Shown here one piece after another: positions 10,890 to 21,454 of a DNA stretch of 64,000 nt. The first letter of the stretch is position 1. Every line of letters begins with the position of its first letter. The translations under genes were made by a program, and so were the position numbers. The notes under the pieces were generated by a model that was not told the DNA's origin, made no database searches, and saw nothing but the letters and a program-made list of their open reading frames with translations. Origin of the DNA: Sweltsa coloradensis (taxonomy: Eukaryota; Arthropoda; Insecta; Plecoptera; Chloroperlidae); contig JAMZAV010000298.1 of assembly GCA_024449915.1 (NCBI GenBank), positions 124,001 through 188,000 of the forward strand. The letters run 5' to 3'.

Positions 10890-12407
10890 CAGTGGTTCTC
10901 ACTTCCCAACCTTTTTTATTCGCGCCCCCCCTTTGGATCAGTTCTTTGTTCGTACGCCCCATGTTGCCTTAAATTAGAATATGTTCATTTTATTTAGGAA
11001 TATTAATTTGGTATTAGCTACATTAAAAAAAAAAAAAAAAAAATTGGAAAGAAAAATAGCAATGGGTATACCTTTAGGCTATGTATCATCGGGAAGGAGG
11101 AGGAGGTAGGATTTTTTTTTCGGGGGCATGGTACGTTTTAACCCTGTAGTGCTCAAAGTGGAAATAGAAAGGCAGTTTCATGGAGAAAGGACCAAGACAG
11201 TGGGTTTAAGGGGCATAGCCCTGTAACAGTAGTGCCGCAGACGAAAATTTGGGAAGTTAGTTTTATTTAGGGTGCCGTTTGGTGCATTAAAAGAAAAGAG
11301 TGGGCTGAATGCAATAAATAATATAAAATAATAAAATATAATATAAAAATATAATATAATTAATATAATTAAGCTGAGCGAAGCGAGCGATTCCATTTGA
11401 CTCTGCCGGAAAAATTAGTCACTGGTTTTTTTTTTTTTTTTTTTGTTGTTTTGTCTTGTTTGTTCGTCTTTGTTTTTTGTTTGTATGTCCGCATAACGTT
11501 CGATCTGAGGCTCGATCGAGTTGAAATTTTGACCATCCGCAAGCTTCGTTCTCGATTGAAGTCCATTTGGTTCGTGGCAAATCGTTCAAAAGTTAAAGTT
11601 ACATTAAAGTTAATCGAGAGTTTTTTTTTCAAACTAACCGTCGACAAAATCTTTAGATAGCCAAATCATTTAGAATGTCCGTCCCGTCACGAATATGTTA
11701 AATTTTATTTGATCCGATAAGTAGTGTAGATGGAAATTACATTTAACAAAGTAACGTTGCCATGGCAACGAAAAGACGCGCGAAGTTTCTAATGCACTGC
11801 ACCTAGAAGTAATCACAATACTTTCGAGAAAGCAGTCTATTATTTGTCACCAAGAGTTTATAAATATTTTTCCCAAGGAGTCAAGGTCCTCTAGATGGCG
11901 GTGGATTTTATCCACAAGTAAGTTTACACACGGGTTTACCCAAATACCTTGGCAATAATAAATAATACTGGAAACGCGAACGTCGTAATTTTTTTTTATA
12001 AAAAATGTGCAATGTGGGTCTAGCTATAGCACGTGCTCGCTTATCAACGCGTCCAACTGAGCGTTTCCTAGTAAAATAATATACCGTAGTTTTTGTAACG
12101 GCCTAGTGGAAACTGTAGAAAACCACCAAAAACAATTAATTGAAAACAGACTATTTTGAAAATCCACGGGGGTCGGTGGGAGTAAGTGCCCTTGCCAATA
12201 TGTCCCAACACCCTTGGTATTGATGGGAACCTGTAGACCTAGGACACGTGTGGTTGTCTTATTTTAAAGCAAAATTTGCATTTTTAACATTTTATTTTCT
12301 ATTTTGGAATTATTATTATTTGGAATATTTAATGTCCATCTTGGCGTCCCCCCTGCCAAAGCTTCGCGCTCCCATTTTGGGCGCGCCCCACAGGTTGAGA
12401 ACCGCTG
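10890..12407. mobile_element. hAT-like element, TIR CAGTGGTTCTCA
   Basis: CAGTGGTTCTCA at 10890 is mirrored by TTGAGAACCGCTG ending at 12407. The flanks are CCCTAATG (10882-10889) and CCCTCATG (12408-12415), an 8-bp duplication with one mismatch. The termini are typical of Charlie-like hAT elements. No transposase frame is recognisable. A GAGCGAAGCGAGCG-headed repeat is embedded at about 11372. Confidence 0.85.
11372..11660 (+). repeat. GAGCGAAGCGAGCG-headed repeat inside hAT element
   Basis: CTGAGCGAAGCGAGCG, a long T-run, then 'CGATCTGAGGCTCGATCGAG' copies the layout of the Helentron-like family (GGATGAGCGAAGCG, T-run, GCGATCTTGATGAAA) but is clearly a different, diverged family. The 3' boundary is not resolved. 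Confidence 0.5.
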
Positions 12408-12898
12408 CCCTCATGTATCCTATATTTCTGGTGTGTTTAAGCAACTGTGGGTACGCATAATGTTATCTTTACTATTGAACAAGACATTGAAAATTGTGGT
12501 GTCGGACGTAAAAGTTTTTTAAGTCCGACACCGCTTTGCGTCGGACACTTTGAAACAAGCTTCGTATCTTATATCTGGTAAGTTTAGGAAACTGTGGGTA
12601 CTTGTATTATTTCATTGGACTAAGAATCTGAATTTTCTTAGAATATGTATCAACGTTTTTGTTTTTGGCATCGTGTCTATACTCACAGGATTTATTATTA
12701 GTTATTACGTACTAGTAACCGGTGCTCATGATGTTTTTATTACCTACTATTTATTGTTAATCATTTTTTAGACTCTATTAAAAATAATGTAATAATAATG
12801 TATTTTTAATTATGGTAGAAAATCCTAAGATTTTGCCAAAAATCCCAGGTGGTAGGTAGCCTAGGTCTATTCTTGAGAGTGAGACACCTTAAAAATCC

Positions 12899-15140
12899 TT
12901 AACACATTGGCTGCCAGGCGAGATTTGAGGGGAAAACACCCCTGTGCCAAGCATTTTTACTGATTTCACGAGTTTTTGTTCCATTATGCTAAAACTTACA
13001 TAAATTCTAAACTAATTAAGATACTGAAATGAGTTTTTCAACATACACTTAGTATGCGTTAAGGGTGTGATATCTGTTGTAACAGTCACCAGGATGTAAT
13101 GGGGTCCCACAGGAACAACACGTGAAGTTCGTTTCACTCCGGACTTTCTTCTTCGTGCATACTTTGCATGCTCTTCTTGGGTTTGCCTTGTTTTGAGTAG
13201 GAGGGATTTTGACCAAGATGTGTTTTTTTAGTTTGCCATCTAACCTAGAGATAGGGTCTACCCTTGATGAGCGTTTATTGTTAGGCACCGGTACAGCGTT
13301 CACAGGCACAGGTGTTCCGGGTTCAGCATCGGCGCCATCGGGTCCAGGATCCGGAACATCCATGTTGTCATCTGCAGCAAAGTAACTGGTCAGCATTGTT
13401 TCCACAATGACTTACATGAATTTTAGCAAGTTTTTTTTTCCTGGATTTTTGGCTTTGTACAGGGCATGGGCATTACAAGTGGCACATAGCAGGAGGTACA
13501 GGAACACTTTCTTAGACCACTTCAAAGTTTTGCAAAGAAATGGGTAGTAACTAAGATGTTGGTCTGCAGTATCCACTCCATGCATATACTTATTGTAATC
13601 TACAATGCAGTCTGGTTTCATTTTGATACCTAGGCCTACATTTTGCTGCGTGTTTGTACTTCTGTCATTTGAGCTGTGTGCAATGTGGAGATCATACATA
13701 CAATGCGTTTGTCCTTCCAAACCTGGAGAAGTATGTCACCAGAGCGCTTAAATGACATCTCTCCAGTCTTGAGGGTTTTGGAAACTCTCACCAAGTCTTT
13801 TGGTAGACCACGGTTCTGTCGCATGGTACCGACAGTGCCAAACTGTTTTGTTTGTAAAAAACTGAGTTAATTTTACACTGTTGGAAAAGTTATCCATGGA
13901 TACATGGTATCCTTGTCCCTCGTAAGGTTCAAGGCGTTCTGTTACTGTAGTTTGCAATGGTCCACAGTTGCCATCGTATATTTGCATAGTGCAAATATAC
14001 CCAGAGCCACTTTCACAAACAAGGCGAACCATGATACCATATTTGGTAATCTTCCCTGGATTATATACCCGGAATCTCAGTCACCCCCTCCATGCAAGCA
14101 TTCCCTCATCCAAAGCCAGCTTTTGTTTGGGAATGTAAGCACTCTTGAAAAGGGAGGTGAAATGATTGACAGGTGTCCGGATTTTGTACAGCCTGTCATC
14201 CCTGTCCACATTTTCATTGTCGTTGAAGTGCAAGAAATTTAGAATCAGTTGAAATCTATTGCGAGACATTGTAGCGTTGAAAATTGGGGTAGAAAAAATG
14301 CTTGAAGTTGACCAGTACATTTCAAGTGTCGGTTTCTTTATAATCCCTGTCAGCATCCACAGGCCTAAAAACTTCCGCATTTCTGGAGCGTCTACAGGCG
14401 TCCACTTATTGAATCTTGCAAACTGCTTTACGGGCCTAGAAGTAGCTTTCAAAAATTGAGCAGCATACCTGTTTGTTTCCGTGCATAGAAAGTCCACGAA
14501 TTCATCTGTCATGAACACAGCAAAGTACTCCATACAACCACTGTTGTCAATTATGTCAAAGGTTAGGTCCGGGTTACCAGTAAACGGTGGAATAGTAGGC
14601 TCTTTATCAATGTCAGACCAGTCTACAGGTATAGGTCTATCAGGTACTGGTCTACGTACAGGCCTACGCCCAGCCCTAGGTAGGCCTACAACTCCGTTTA
14701 CAGTTTGGAGGTTATCACCACCAGCTCCCACATCGCCCACTTTCCCTGTCACCGTCATCACTTTCATGGTCATAATCACTTTTCACAGTTAGTACTTCAT
14801 TGTCACTTTCGTCCGAATCATAACTGAAATTAAACTCACTTTCCGAGTCGTCATCGGCGAATATTTCGTTCAATAACTCGTTATTAGTAAGACTTTTCGC
14901 TTTTGGCTTTCTAAAGTTCGCCATTTTTATCAACATCAACAAACAGGTGTAATTATTGTCGTTTCTAGGCTTCCGAGATAATTTTGCGATCTTTTTTCCA
15001 CATGCTGCTACCTATCGGTAGCTTGTGTAAGCTCTTGACAAGTTTGAGTGTAGTGGTGCGCCATCTAGCGGATTTATTAGTAAATAAGTTACCGACCGCG
15101 CAAAAACGTCTATAGACGTGATTGGCATAGAATGTGTTAA
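12899..15140 (-). mobile_element. piggyBac element with TTAA duplications
   Basis: TTAACACATTGGCTGCCA at 12899 and the mirrored right end TGGCATAGAATGTGTTAA ending at 15140 give TTAA target sites and imperfect inverted ends, as expected for piggyBac. The interior holds a decayed transposase on the minus strand. It sits in the last intron of ZNF-1. Confidence 0.88.
13049..14942 (-). pseudogene. piggyBac transposase (PGBD-like), inactivated
   Basis: Minus-strand pieces together span a whole piggyBac transposase. An acidic N-terminus ('ADDDSESEF') starts at 14942. The core begins at 14779 and includes 'MSRNRFQLILNFLHFND'. The first catalytic Asp is in 'LALDEGMLAW' (13-kb frame, about 14109). 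The second is in 'YHVSMDNFSNS' (about 13893) and the third in 'MHGVDTADQHLSYY' (about 13572). A C-terminal Cys-rich finger follows ('CKVCTKK...CCSCGTPLHPGDCY'). Breaks: a frameshift near 14750, an in-frame TGA at 14081, two compensating shifts between about 13850 and 13640, and an in-frame TAA near 13410. All three catalytic Asp codons survive. It is dead but fairly young. Confidence 0.9.
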
Positions 15141-15369
15141 AAAGGGATGAAATCCTTGAAAGTGGCAACCCTGCATTAAGGCTATTCAAGACGTTGAATG
15201 GTTAACTTATAGATGACGATGACGGACGATTAAAAAAAAACACAAAGCCTTATGCAGGATTTTAACCCACGTCATCGTAGAGCAATAGGCTTCAGACCAG
15301 CCCCCTAATTGTATGTGCCACCGCAGAACTTTCAAAATAACCACATACTAGGAACAAGTTCACCTAATT

Positions 15370-15817
15370 ACGTAAATTATATAATTAAATAAATAAATAA
15401 AAATAAATTCGTATTTAGACAGAGTCATATTCAGATTCTGCTTTTCAGTGGGGGACTTTAAACGGAAGCGACCAACCCAACCCTGTAGGCCGCGACGCAA
15501 TCAACGAGTGAGCGATAACCAACCACAGATCGATATTTTTATTAAATATAGCAATCAGTGGTAGGCCTATGGACAGTGCGAACACCTGCGGATCAACGCC
15601 AGAATCAACAAGGCCGATTCAGAACAACTTGAATTTATTATTTATGTGCCTCGTTGCTAGGACGGCTCCAAAGTCACCGTTTACACATTCCTACCACAAG
15701 AACTGATGGACTTCAGTCCAAATCAGAAGTTAAAAAACTTCTCCGTTCAGCGGGAATCGAACCCTGGACCTTCTGCATTGGAAGCAGAGACGCTAACCAC
15801 AAGACCAACGAGCCACA
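15370..15817 (-). mobile_element. SINE S1, full copy with tRNA-Gly-like head
   Basis: On the minus strand a tRNA-like head (about 15817-15748) carries an A-box TCTTGTGGTTAGCG, an anticodon loop CTTCCAA and a B-box GGGTTCGATTCCC, resembling tRNA-Gly(UCC). It is followed by a body and an A/T-rich tail (TTTATTTATTTATTT). Copies: 27552-27742 (head plus part of body), 35441-35800 (no head), 20490-20650 (3' part). The head begins only about 18 nt after the splice donor of ZNF-1 exon 4. This is a SINE, not a tRNA gene. Confidence 0.85.
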
Positions 15818-15835
15818 GACAATTGGATGAATTAC

Positions 15836-15973
15836 CTTGATTGCTCTTCTGTCTAGCACCAGCACCGCAGTATTGTCCGACTTCGCTACTGTCTGGTTCT
15901 TCCAGCTCTTGTTTCACTTCATGTGGATCACAGATAGGCACTGGGTAGTTGGTCAGCAGTAGTGGCTCAAAAT
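15836..15973 (-). CDS. ZNF-1 coding exon 4 (VKQELEEPD exon)
   Basis: A 138-nt internal exon with acceptor CTGTCTTAG before 15973 and donor CAAG|GTAATTC after 15836. It encodes 'ICDPHEVKQELEEPDSSEVG' within 46 codons, entering and leaving in phase 1, like every internal exon of this gene family. The C-P-H-x-VKQE-L/P-EE-P/L-D pattern is the acidic motif shared with ZNF-1 exon 3 and with ZNF-2 and ZNF-3. Its role is unknown, possibly a cofactor-binding or SUMO-acceptor (VKxE) site; VKQE fits the psi-K-x-E SUMOylation consensus. An apparent ATG inside is not the start. Confidence 0.82.
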
Positions 15974-16102
15974 CTAAGACAGGTTTGGAGATTATTAGCC
16001 TTGTTATTTATTATTTATTATTATTTATTTAACGTCTATCCTATTCAGTTATAAAAACTGATTTACAAAGGAGGAGAACTAAATAAATCTAATTACATAG
16101 AT

Positions 16103-16782
16103 AGATAGATAGAAAAATAGATGCTGAAATATCAAGGAGAATTATATTAGCAGACAAATTTTACCAAAGTGTACGTAAACTATTATGGAAAGAAGAAATA
16201 TCATCCAGGTGCAAGATGTTATTGTACAAAATGTATTTCCTCCCAATAATATCATATGCATCCGTGACATGGACAATAGGAGGAAAGGAAGACAGCAGAT
16301 TACAAGCAGCAGAAATGAAATTTCTAAGAAGTTCTGTAGCCTTAACAAAAATAGACAAGGTACGGAGCAAAACAATAAGAAACAAACTAGGAGTGGAAAG
16401 TTTACGAAATAAAATAGGAAAAGAAAGACTTCGATGGTATGGGCACGTACGAAGAATGAAACAAGATAGAATACCAAGAAGAGAATTTGAACGCACATGG
16501 GGGGGAGTAAGAAGAGTTGGACGCCCAAGAGATAGATGGAGGGACCAAATAATATGGAACATTGAAGAAAGAGGGAAATCATGGGAAAGAATTAATGAAG
16601 AAAGACTCTGGGAGGATAGAAAGAAATGGAGAGAACTGGTAGAAATGCCTGTCATAGAAGACATCGAAGTAGATGAGGAGGTGTTGAGCCTGGCTAGCAA
16701 ACACTGAAAGTCCACAGCCCGAGAAATTGGTGATACGTCACCCCCCGACCTGACTTATGTTGGAACCGGGTGTTTGATTATT
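16103..16782 (+). mobile_element. 5'-truncated non-LTR insertion with 11-bp TSD
   Basis: ATTACATAGAT flanks the insert at 16092-16102 and 16783-16793, and the empty site is seen at 50811-50821. The insert encodes an intact ORF2 C-terminus from about 16109 to the stop at 16707. It includes 'DKFYQSVRKLLW', 'YASVTWTIGGKEDSRLQAAE', 'KFLRSSVALTKIDKVR', 'RLRWYGHVRRMKQDRIPRRE' and 'GVRRVGRPRDRW'. It ends TTTGATTATT before the duplication. The polymerase domain is missing. Of the copies in this window it has the best-preserved frame. Confidence 0.88.
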
Positions 16783-16850
16783 ATTACATAGATGCAGACA
16801 CAACAATGAACTACATTTGAGCAAATATTTGAAATAGTAATATTACAACA

Positions 16851-17328
16851 TAGAGATGGGTCGTTTAATGTTTAAACGTTTAAACGCGCATGTAGAGTTT
16901 AAACATTTAGAGTTTTTTAAACGTGCAAACGTGATAGGGGAAAAAAAATATGAACAAAATGGAATTAACGCTTTCGGAGCCTATACAAACACAGGCTAAC
17001 AAATTAAGTAGTCCGTAAATTTTCTAAAAGTGCGTAATTTTGGTGAAGGTGCCAGGTCCCAGGCTGTATTAAGGCATCTTGTCTGTTACACATGGTGGAA
17101 GTGCCGGGTCATTAAATGCGAGTGTGAGAATAAAACCGTTGTTAATTACTCGTTGGCAGGTCATAAGTACAAAATTACGATTTTTGTTGTAAAACCTAGA
17201 CCTCTGCTCACCAAAAATCATCACCAAATTTTTTTTTTTAATTTTTTTTAATTGGGTTTAAAACGTTTAAACGCGAAAATTTCAAGGGGTTAAACGTTTA
17301 GGAAATTAAACGCTTTTTCCCATCCCTA
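16851..17328. mobile_element. hAT-like MITE, TSD TTACAACA
   Basis: Terminal repeats TAGAGATGGG (16851) and CCCATCCCTA (to 17328) are flanked by perfect 8-bp TTACAACA at 16843-16850 and 17329-17336. The corresponding empty site lies in repeat X near 50857. Subterminal GTTTAAACG repeats occur many times at both ends. There is no transposase; the 73-codon frame inside is not meaningful. Confidence 0.92.
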
Positions 17329-17486
17329 TTACAACAACAATGCATTAAAACAACAATTTTGGTAACAAATAAAAAGGATAGGCCTATATAAAATGAAATT
17401 AATTAATGAATCAAATATAAAAAGTGGTAGAAAATTATCTTTAAATTTATTCTCTCTTCTTGGAAAGTTCTTGTTTTTCTCTCCTG

Positions 17487-17665
17487 GGCCTCTATTCTAT
17501 AACTTAAACCGAATCGGATTTGTAGGTAATCGCACTAATTGAACTCGAAAGCAAATCGTCACAAGTCTGTTTATCATGATGAACACACAGTGACTCATCA
17601 CTTACGAGCTCGATTCGTGCGATTACCTACGAATCCAATTCGGTTAAAGTTACAGAATAGAGGCC
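17487..17665. mobile_element. Short palindromic MITE, TSD CTG
   Basis: GGCCTCTATTCTATAACTTA is mirrored by AAGTTACAGAATAGAGGCC, with arms of more than 60 bp continuing through GGTAATCGCAC. CTG flanks both sides (17484-17486 and 17666-17668). This is a PIF/Harbinger-like 3-bp duplication. Confidence 0.75.
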
Positions 17666-17689
17666 CTGTCCAGAGAGGGTCTTCTTCAG

Positions 17690-17850
17690 CCATTCTTCTT
17701 TCTCGCTATCCAGTATAAAATGGCTTCTTTCTCTGAGCCACTCATATCATTGGGCACAGAGTCATGTCATGTCATTCTGGAGTGCGGTGCACCTGAAAAG
17801 GTGTGCTCCGTCTTGGGATTTGAAATTACATAGTTTACAAGTGGCCGGTT
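17690..17850. repeat. Dispersed repeat shared with 56697-56810
   Basis: CATTCTTCTTTCTCGCTATCCAGTATAAAA and 'ATCATTGGGCA...CATTCTGGAGTGCG' correspond to 'CATTCATCTTCCTTGTTATC' and following sequence at 56716. This is probably part of a non-LTR retroelement 3' region. No frame is preserved. Confidence 0.55.
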
Positions 17851-18313
17851 CGGTGGTGATGTTGAATCTGTTCGGATGGTGTTGCACAATACATAGGCAC
17901 AGTGGTGTTAATTGGTTTAATCCCCAAAATACCACAGAATCACAGACTAATGAAAATAGTCACCCACACATAGTAAAGTATTGGAAAGAAATCCGTTTGG
18001 TAACATTGAATCGACTTTTGAGTGGAATTTGGACAAGGCCCATTTTGGCATCGGATGTAAGTGTAACATTTTTAGATTTAATTTAAAATTACGCAACAAA
18101 CTGGTGATTTTTGTGGTAGGCTATTATGAGCAAATATTAATGATTTATAGGCCAACGCATAAAAATATTAAAATAGCAGTAAGCCAGTAATATTGCAAAA
18201 TCAAAATCCACCAAGAAAGTTTCAAGACTGCTTTTAGACAATAGGCAAAATAGGGCGAGCATGCAGCGGGGAGCGCCTTCTTCTTCTTCTTCTTCAATTA
18301 TTGATTGAATCAC

Positions 18314-18481
18314 CTCGATACCACTGCAGGCGAGCACGGAAGGATTGGTCAACTTCCTCCGAGGTATCATCCAGCTCGGCCGGTTCCTCCTTCACCCGTA
18401 CTGGTACCTCCCACTGGGCTTGATGCGGTACCGGCTCACAGACATTGGCTGGGAAGCTGGACTGCTGTAGCAGGTCGATAT
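18314..18481 (-). CDS. ZNF-1 coding exon 3 (VKEEPAELDD exon)
   Basis: A 168-nt internal exon: acceptor CGTGTCATAG before 18481, donor CGAG|GTGATTC after 18314, phase 1 at both ends. It encodes 'LLQQSSFPANVCEPVPHQAQ', then 'VRVKEEPAELDDTSEEVDQS'. This is the same CEP-plus-VKEEPxELD design as ZNF-3 exon 2, which even shares the opening 'LPQSSY.A' style. No reading-frame break. The acceptor pyrimidine tract is weak, so the exact edge is slightly uncertain. Confidence 0.8.
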
Positions 18482-18715
18482 CTATGACACGTTATTTGAC
18501 AGGTTAGGTTTATTGATTAATAGCAATTTTTTTCTTTGACTGAGAAAACAGTAAAGTTATTTTACGAAAGAAAATATTTTTGAAATAATCAAAAAAAGTT
18601 ATTTTCTATTTTAAGGCCAAGGCTAACAACAATATGATCATGCAAATCATGCCTTCTGGATATTCCAGTAATTACCCTAACAGCATGTTTTTTAATAATA
18701 AAAATGGGTTTCGCA

Positions 18716-20175
18716 TAGGGATGACGAAACCCGACTTTTTTACGACCCGGGTACCCGTCCACATTACCCGCGGGTTAGCCCGGGTAGTAACTCAAAAAAA
18801 TCGTGTGGGGTGTCTAATGAACTGTGAAGAAGCGCTCATCAATTATCGTAATATCTCGGACAACGTAATGCTGTTCTATAAACAATGACGTGCCAATGAA
18901 GTAGTATTTCATAATCACGAAAGAGGAACAGCAGCGGGCCATTAAGATAACACTCACTGTTTCGTTGCATCTGCTTTATATCTTGACACAGTCAAGTCAA
19001 GGTCACGACTCATGATGCGTTGGCACGGGGCGTGGGGGGGGGACTGGAGCTCGAATTAGAGTAAACAAGATAAGGCCAAAGGTTTATCACCATGGGTGAT
19101 AGCTTTTAAGTTTTGACTTCTAGCAGATTGAAAACATAAGTGATGTTGTGGTAATTATTTACGCAGTATAATCTCTGAAAGATCCCACGAGTGGTTAGGC
19201 AGGGGGGGGGATACTCAGCACACTGCCACAAGTCGGCGGCATGAACAAAGGACATTATAATTCAAAACAAAAACGCCGCCAAGCACAAAAGATATGAGAA
19301 AGCGCATGTTTACATAAGCCTTCCGCCTAGGGTTGCCAAGTCTCCCGTATTTCCCGGGAATTCCCGTATTTTCCAGTCATTTCCCGCTTCCCGTATCAAC
19401 TCGACCTGGGAACCACTTTTCCCGTATTTCCAAATTGTGTAAATTTAACTTTAGTTATTAATTAAAGATTTCATAAACTCCCGCCTTGTCCTCTCGGCTC
19501 TGACCAGTGGAAGCCTGTGGTCGCAGTGCTGGGATAGTCTAGCCCCACCCTCCCCTCGCCTACATCCCCTACAAGCCGGCACCCACGACGTAAATCTTAG
19601 CAGGCTTGCCGTGCATTGAGGCGGTGACCTTGTTCCCCGCCAGTCAAGTTTGTTGTATTCACGCTCGGCGGCTCGAAAAATGAGTGACTCGGAGAATACA
19701 GGGACGTCAAAGCCGATGTCACCACCACGAATACATAGGCCATACAAACAGTTAAAAATCAAACTTGCACAATGAATTTATGATTTCTTTCTTAACCTGT
19801 TGATGCTTCCTTTATCATCACAAAGTTGTTCATAAATTTTCTGTTGATAAAGTTTCTTTATATATCCCATTCCCAGCTTGAATAATGTGGGTTTTAACTA
19901 GCTATTCTCGGTCAGAAATGTAATCTTAAAACGCATAGAAATGCTTTAAAGAGATGACCTTGGTAAAAAAAAAAATTGGGGGCTGTGCCCCCAAACCCCC
20001 GACTTGGTCCCTTCTTCCCCTTTGTACCTTCCCTACACTTAGGAAATTCCTGTATTTTCACTATTAAAACTTGGCAACCCTACTTCCGCCTACAATGTGA
20101 CACCTCAATTCAGGAACCGGGTTTTACGGGTAAACGGGTAGTGGAAACACGTACCCGTACCCGACTTCGTCCCTA
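18716..20175. mobile_element. hAT-like element with nested insertion, TSD GTTTCGCA
   Basis: TIRs TAGGGATGACGAA (18716) and TTCGTCCCTA (to 20175) are flanked by perfect 8-bp GTTTCGCA at 18708-18715 and 20176-20183. About half its length is a second hAT element (19328-20082). It lies in ZNF-1 intron 2, ending 67 bp before the donor side of exon 2's intron. No transposase. Confidence 0.92.
19328..20082. mobile_element. Nested hAT-like element, TSD CTTCCGCC
   Basis: TAGGGTTGCCAAGT (19328) and ACTTGGCAACCCTA (to 20082) are perfect 14-bp TIRs with 8-bp duplications CTTCCGCC at 19320-19327 and 20083-20090. It belongs to the same TIR family as 37256-38425 (TAGGGTTRCCAACT). It is younger than the element it split. 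Confidence 0.93.
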
Positions 20176-20249
20176 GTTTCGCATAAGATGACGAGCCTCA
20201 GAAAATGATGCCATAGGCAAGAAGAGAATGAACAGGCAAAGGTACTCAC

Positions 20250-20429
20250 TTGTGACTGTCATATAGGAGAAAACCAAAGGCTGAGCCGCTTGATCTTCGT
20301 CCACTTCGTCAAACCCAAAGTTTGGCTGATCTTCCGCGTCGTCCGCCTGAGACTCTTGTTTGAGTGACAATGTTTTATGGGCCAAGTTAATCTCTGCTGA
20401 ATAGCTTGACAGCGCCATTTGGTCAATAC
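20250..20429 (-). CDS. ZNF-1 coding exon 2
   Basis: A 180-nt internal exon with acceptor TTTCTTTATAG before 20429 and donor CACAA|GTGAGT after 20250, phase 1 at both ends. It encodes 'MALSSYSAEINLAHKTLSLK', then the acidic 'QADDAEDQPNFGFDEVDEDQ'. The 'SLKQES' segment is a diverged version of the VKQEPEE motif. It is unlike the other exons in lacking CEP. The splice sites are strong. Confidence 0.8.
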
Positions 20430-20489
20430 CTATAAAGAAATGTAATGTTTGATTTAAAAGAAAAACACAGTGGACCGGTATTTAGATGA

Positions 20490-20650
20490 CATATTATGTC
20501 GGTCTCTAGTACAAGTTGGTGGTCATTGTTCGCTCGTCGAGTCGAAGGTTTCAGCGCAGGTACTTTACAAGGTTGGCTTGGTCGGCTTTAAATTTAATGT
20601 CCCCCAAAGAAAATCAGTTATGTTAGTGAGTGGGTAGAATCTAAATAAGA
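20490..20650 (+). mobile_element. SINE S1, 3' portion
   Basis: GTTGGCTTGGTCGGCTTTAA and 'CCCCCAAAGAAAATCAGTTA' match the 3' half of SINE S1 at 35700-35800. The head and most of the body are missing. Confidence 0.6.
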
Positions 20651-20689
20651 ATTTATTTATTTTTACAATGCAAACTTGAAGCAGCAGAG

Positions 20690-20965
20690 GGAAAGTAGGA
20701 AGGCCAAGAGAGAAATGGGAAAGATTAATTCAAGAAGACGTTGGAAAATGAGATGAAGTGTGGGAGCATGTGGCAAGAGTAAAGTTGCGGGAGGACAGAA
20801 GAGATTGGAGTAAATTGGTGGAGAGGAAGGACTTACATGATGAGGAAGAAACACTGAGTATGGCAAGCTGAGTAGGCCCTATCTACAGTTTCATGCCCTA
20901 GATAATGGTGGAAAACCACCACTCCACGAGACCGAACTAAGTTAAAGTTAAGATTATTATTTATT
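20690..20965 (+). pseudogene. Non-LTR reverse transcriptase 3' fragment
   Basis: Encodes 'GRPREKWERLIQEDVGK', then 'DEVWEHVARVKLREDRRDWS', and ends 'EETLSMAS' before a stop. A 3' UTR 'ATAATGGTGGAAAACCACCA' and an (ATT)n tail follow. It is nearly identical to the end of the copy at 29863-30440, with two frame breaks at GK stop/shift positions. Confidence 0.75.
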
Positions 20966-21091
20966 ATTATTTAGGCTTACAATGCACCAATAAGCTACAG
21001 GCAGCTAAGAAAGACAATGAAGATGATCCTGTAGGTCTACATGGTACTAGAATCTGATGAATCTATTAAATCAGTATGTTTTAACTTTTAA

Positions 21092-21450
21092 GCATCATTC
21101 ACAATTAGTTCTAAGGCGTAAGGCGCAAGGTCTAAGGCGTAAGTCGTAAGAAATGCTAGGCGTTTACAACAACCATGACATTTTTCATTGCTCCTGCGTA
21201 CTGCGCATGCGCATACAACCAGCTGTGGAATGAAATAAGCAGGAGTGGGGAGTTTCCTTGTTCGCGATTGGCTCGTCGTAAGAAACCTGTCGTAAGAATT
21301 GGATTTTGGGCAAATCGTTACGACATAAACCATACGCCTTGCGACTTGGGACGTGTTGTGAACGTTCTAATTGAAACACATACTCGGCAATACAAATTAT
21401 TACGCCTTAGGCCTTGCGCCTTACGCCTTAGAACCAATTGTGAATGATGC
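21092..21450. mobile_element. Palindromic MITE flanked by TTAA
   Basis: GCATCATTCACAATTAGTTC (21092) is mirrored by the right end at 21450, including CTAAGGCGTAAGGCGCAAGG, so the arms exceed 38 bp. TTAA lies on both sides (21088-21091 and 21451-21454). TTAA suggests piggyBac mobilisation. A TAA-type Harbinger duplication is also possible, because GTCGTAAGAA motifs inside recall the element at 24402. Confidence 0.75.
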
Positions 21451-21454
21451 TTAA

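Larger units (their letters stand above)
16019..17450 (-). repeat. Retroelement 3' region (repeat X) split by two insertions
   Basis: The sequence AACGTCTATCCTATTCAGTT...ACATAGATGCAGACACAACA matches the uninterrupted copy at 50741-50945, but here is split by a reverse transcriptase fragment (16103-16782) and a hAT element (16851-17328). A third, short copy is at 23031-23080. Its end (AATCAGTT...ATAACTGA...GGATAGA) resembles the tail of SINE S1, suggesting a LINE/SINE pair; that is inference. Confidence 0.7.

Noticed and set aside
15747..15835. Extension of ZNF-1 exon 4 as 'CLWLVGLVVSVSASNAEG'
   Set aside because: This is translation of intron plus the SINE tRNA head beyond a good GTAAT donor.
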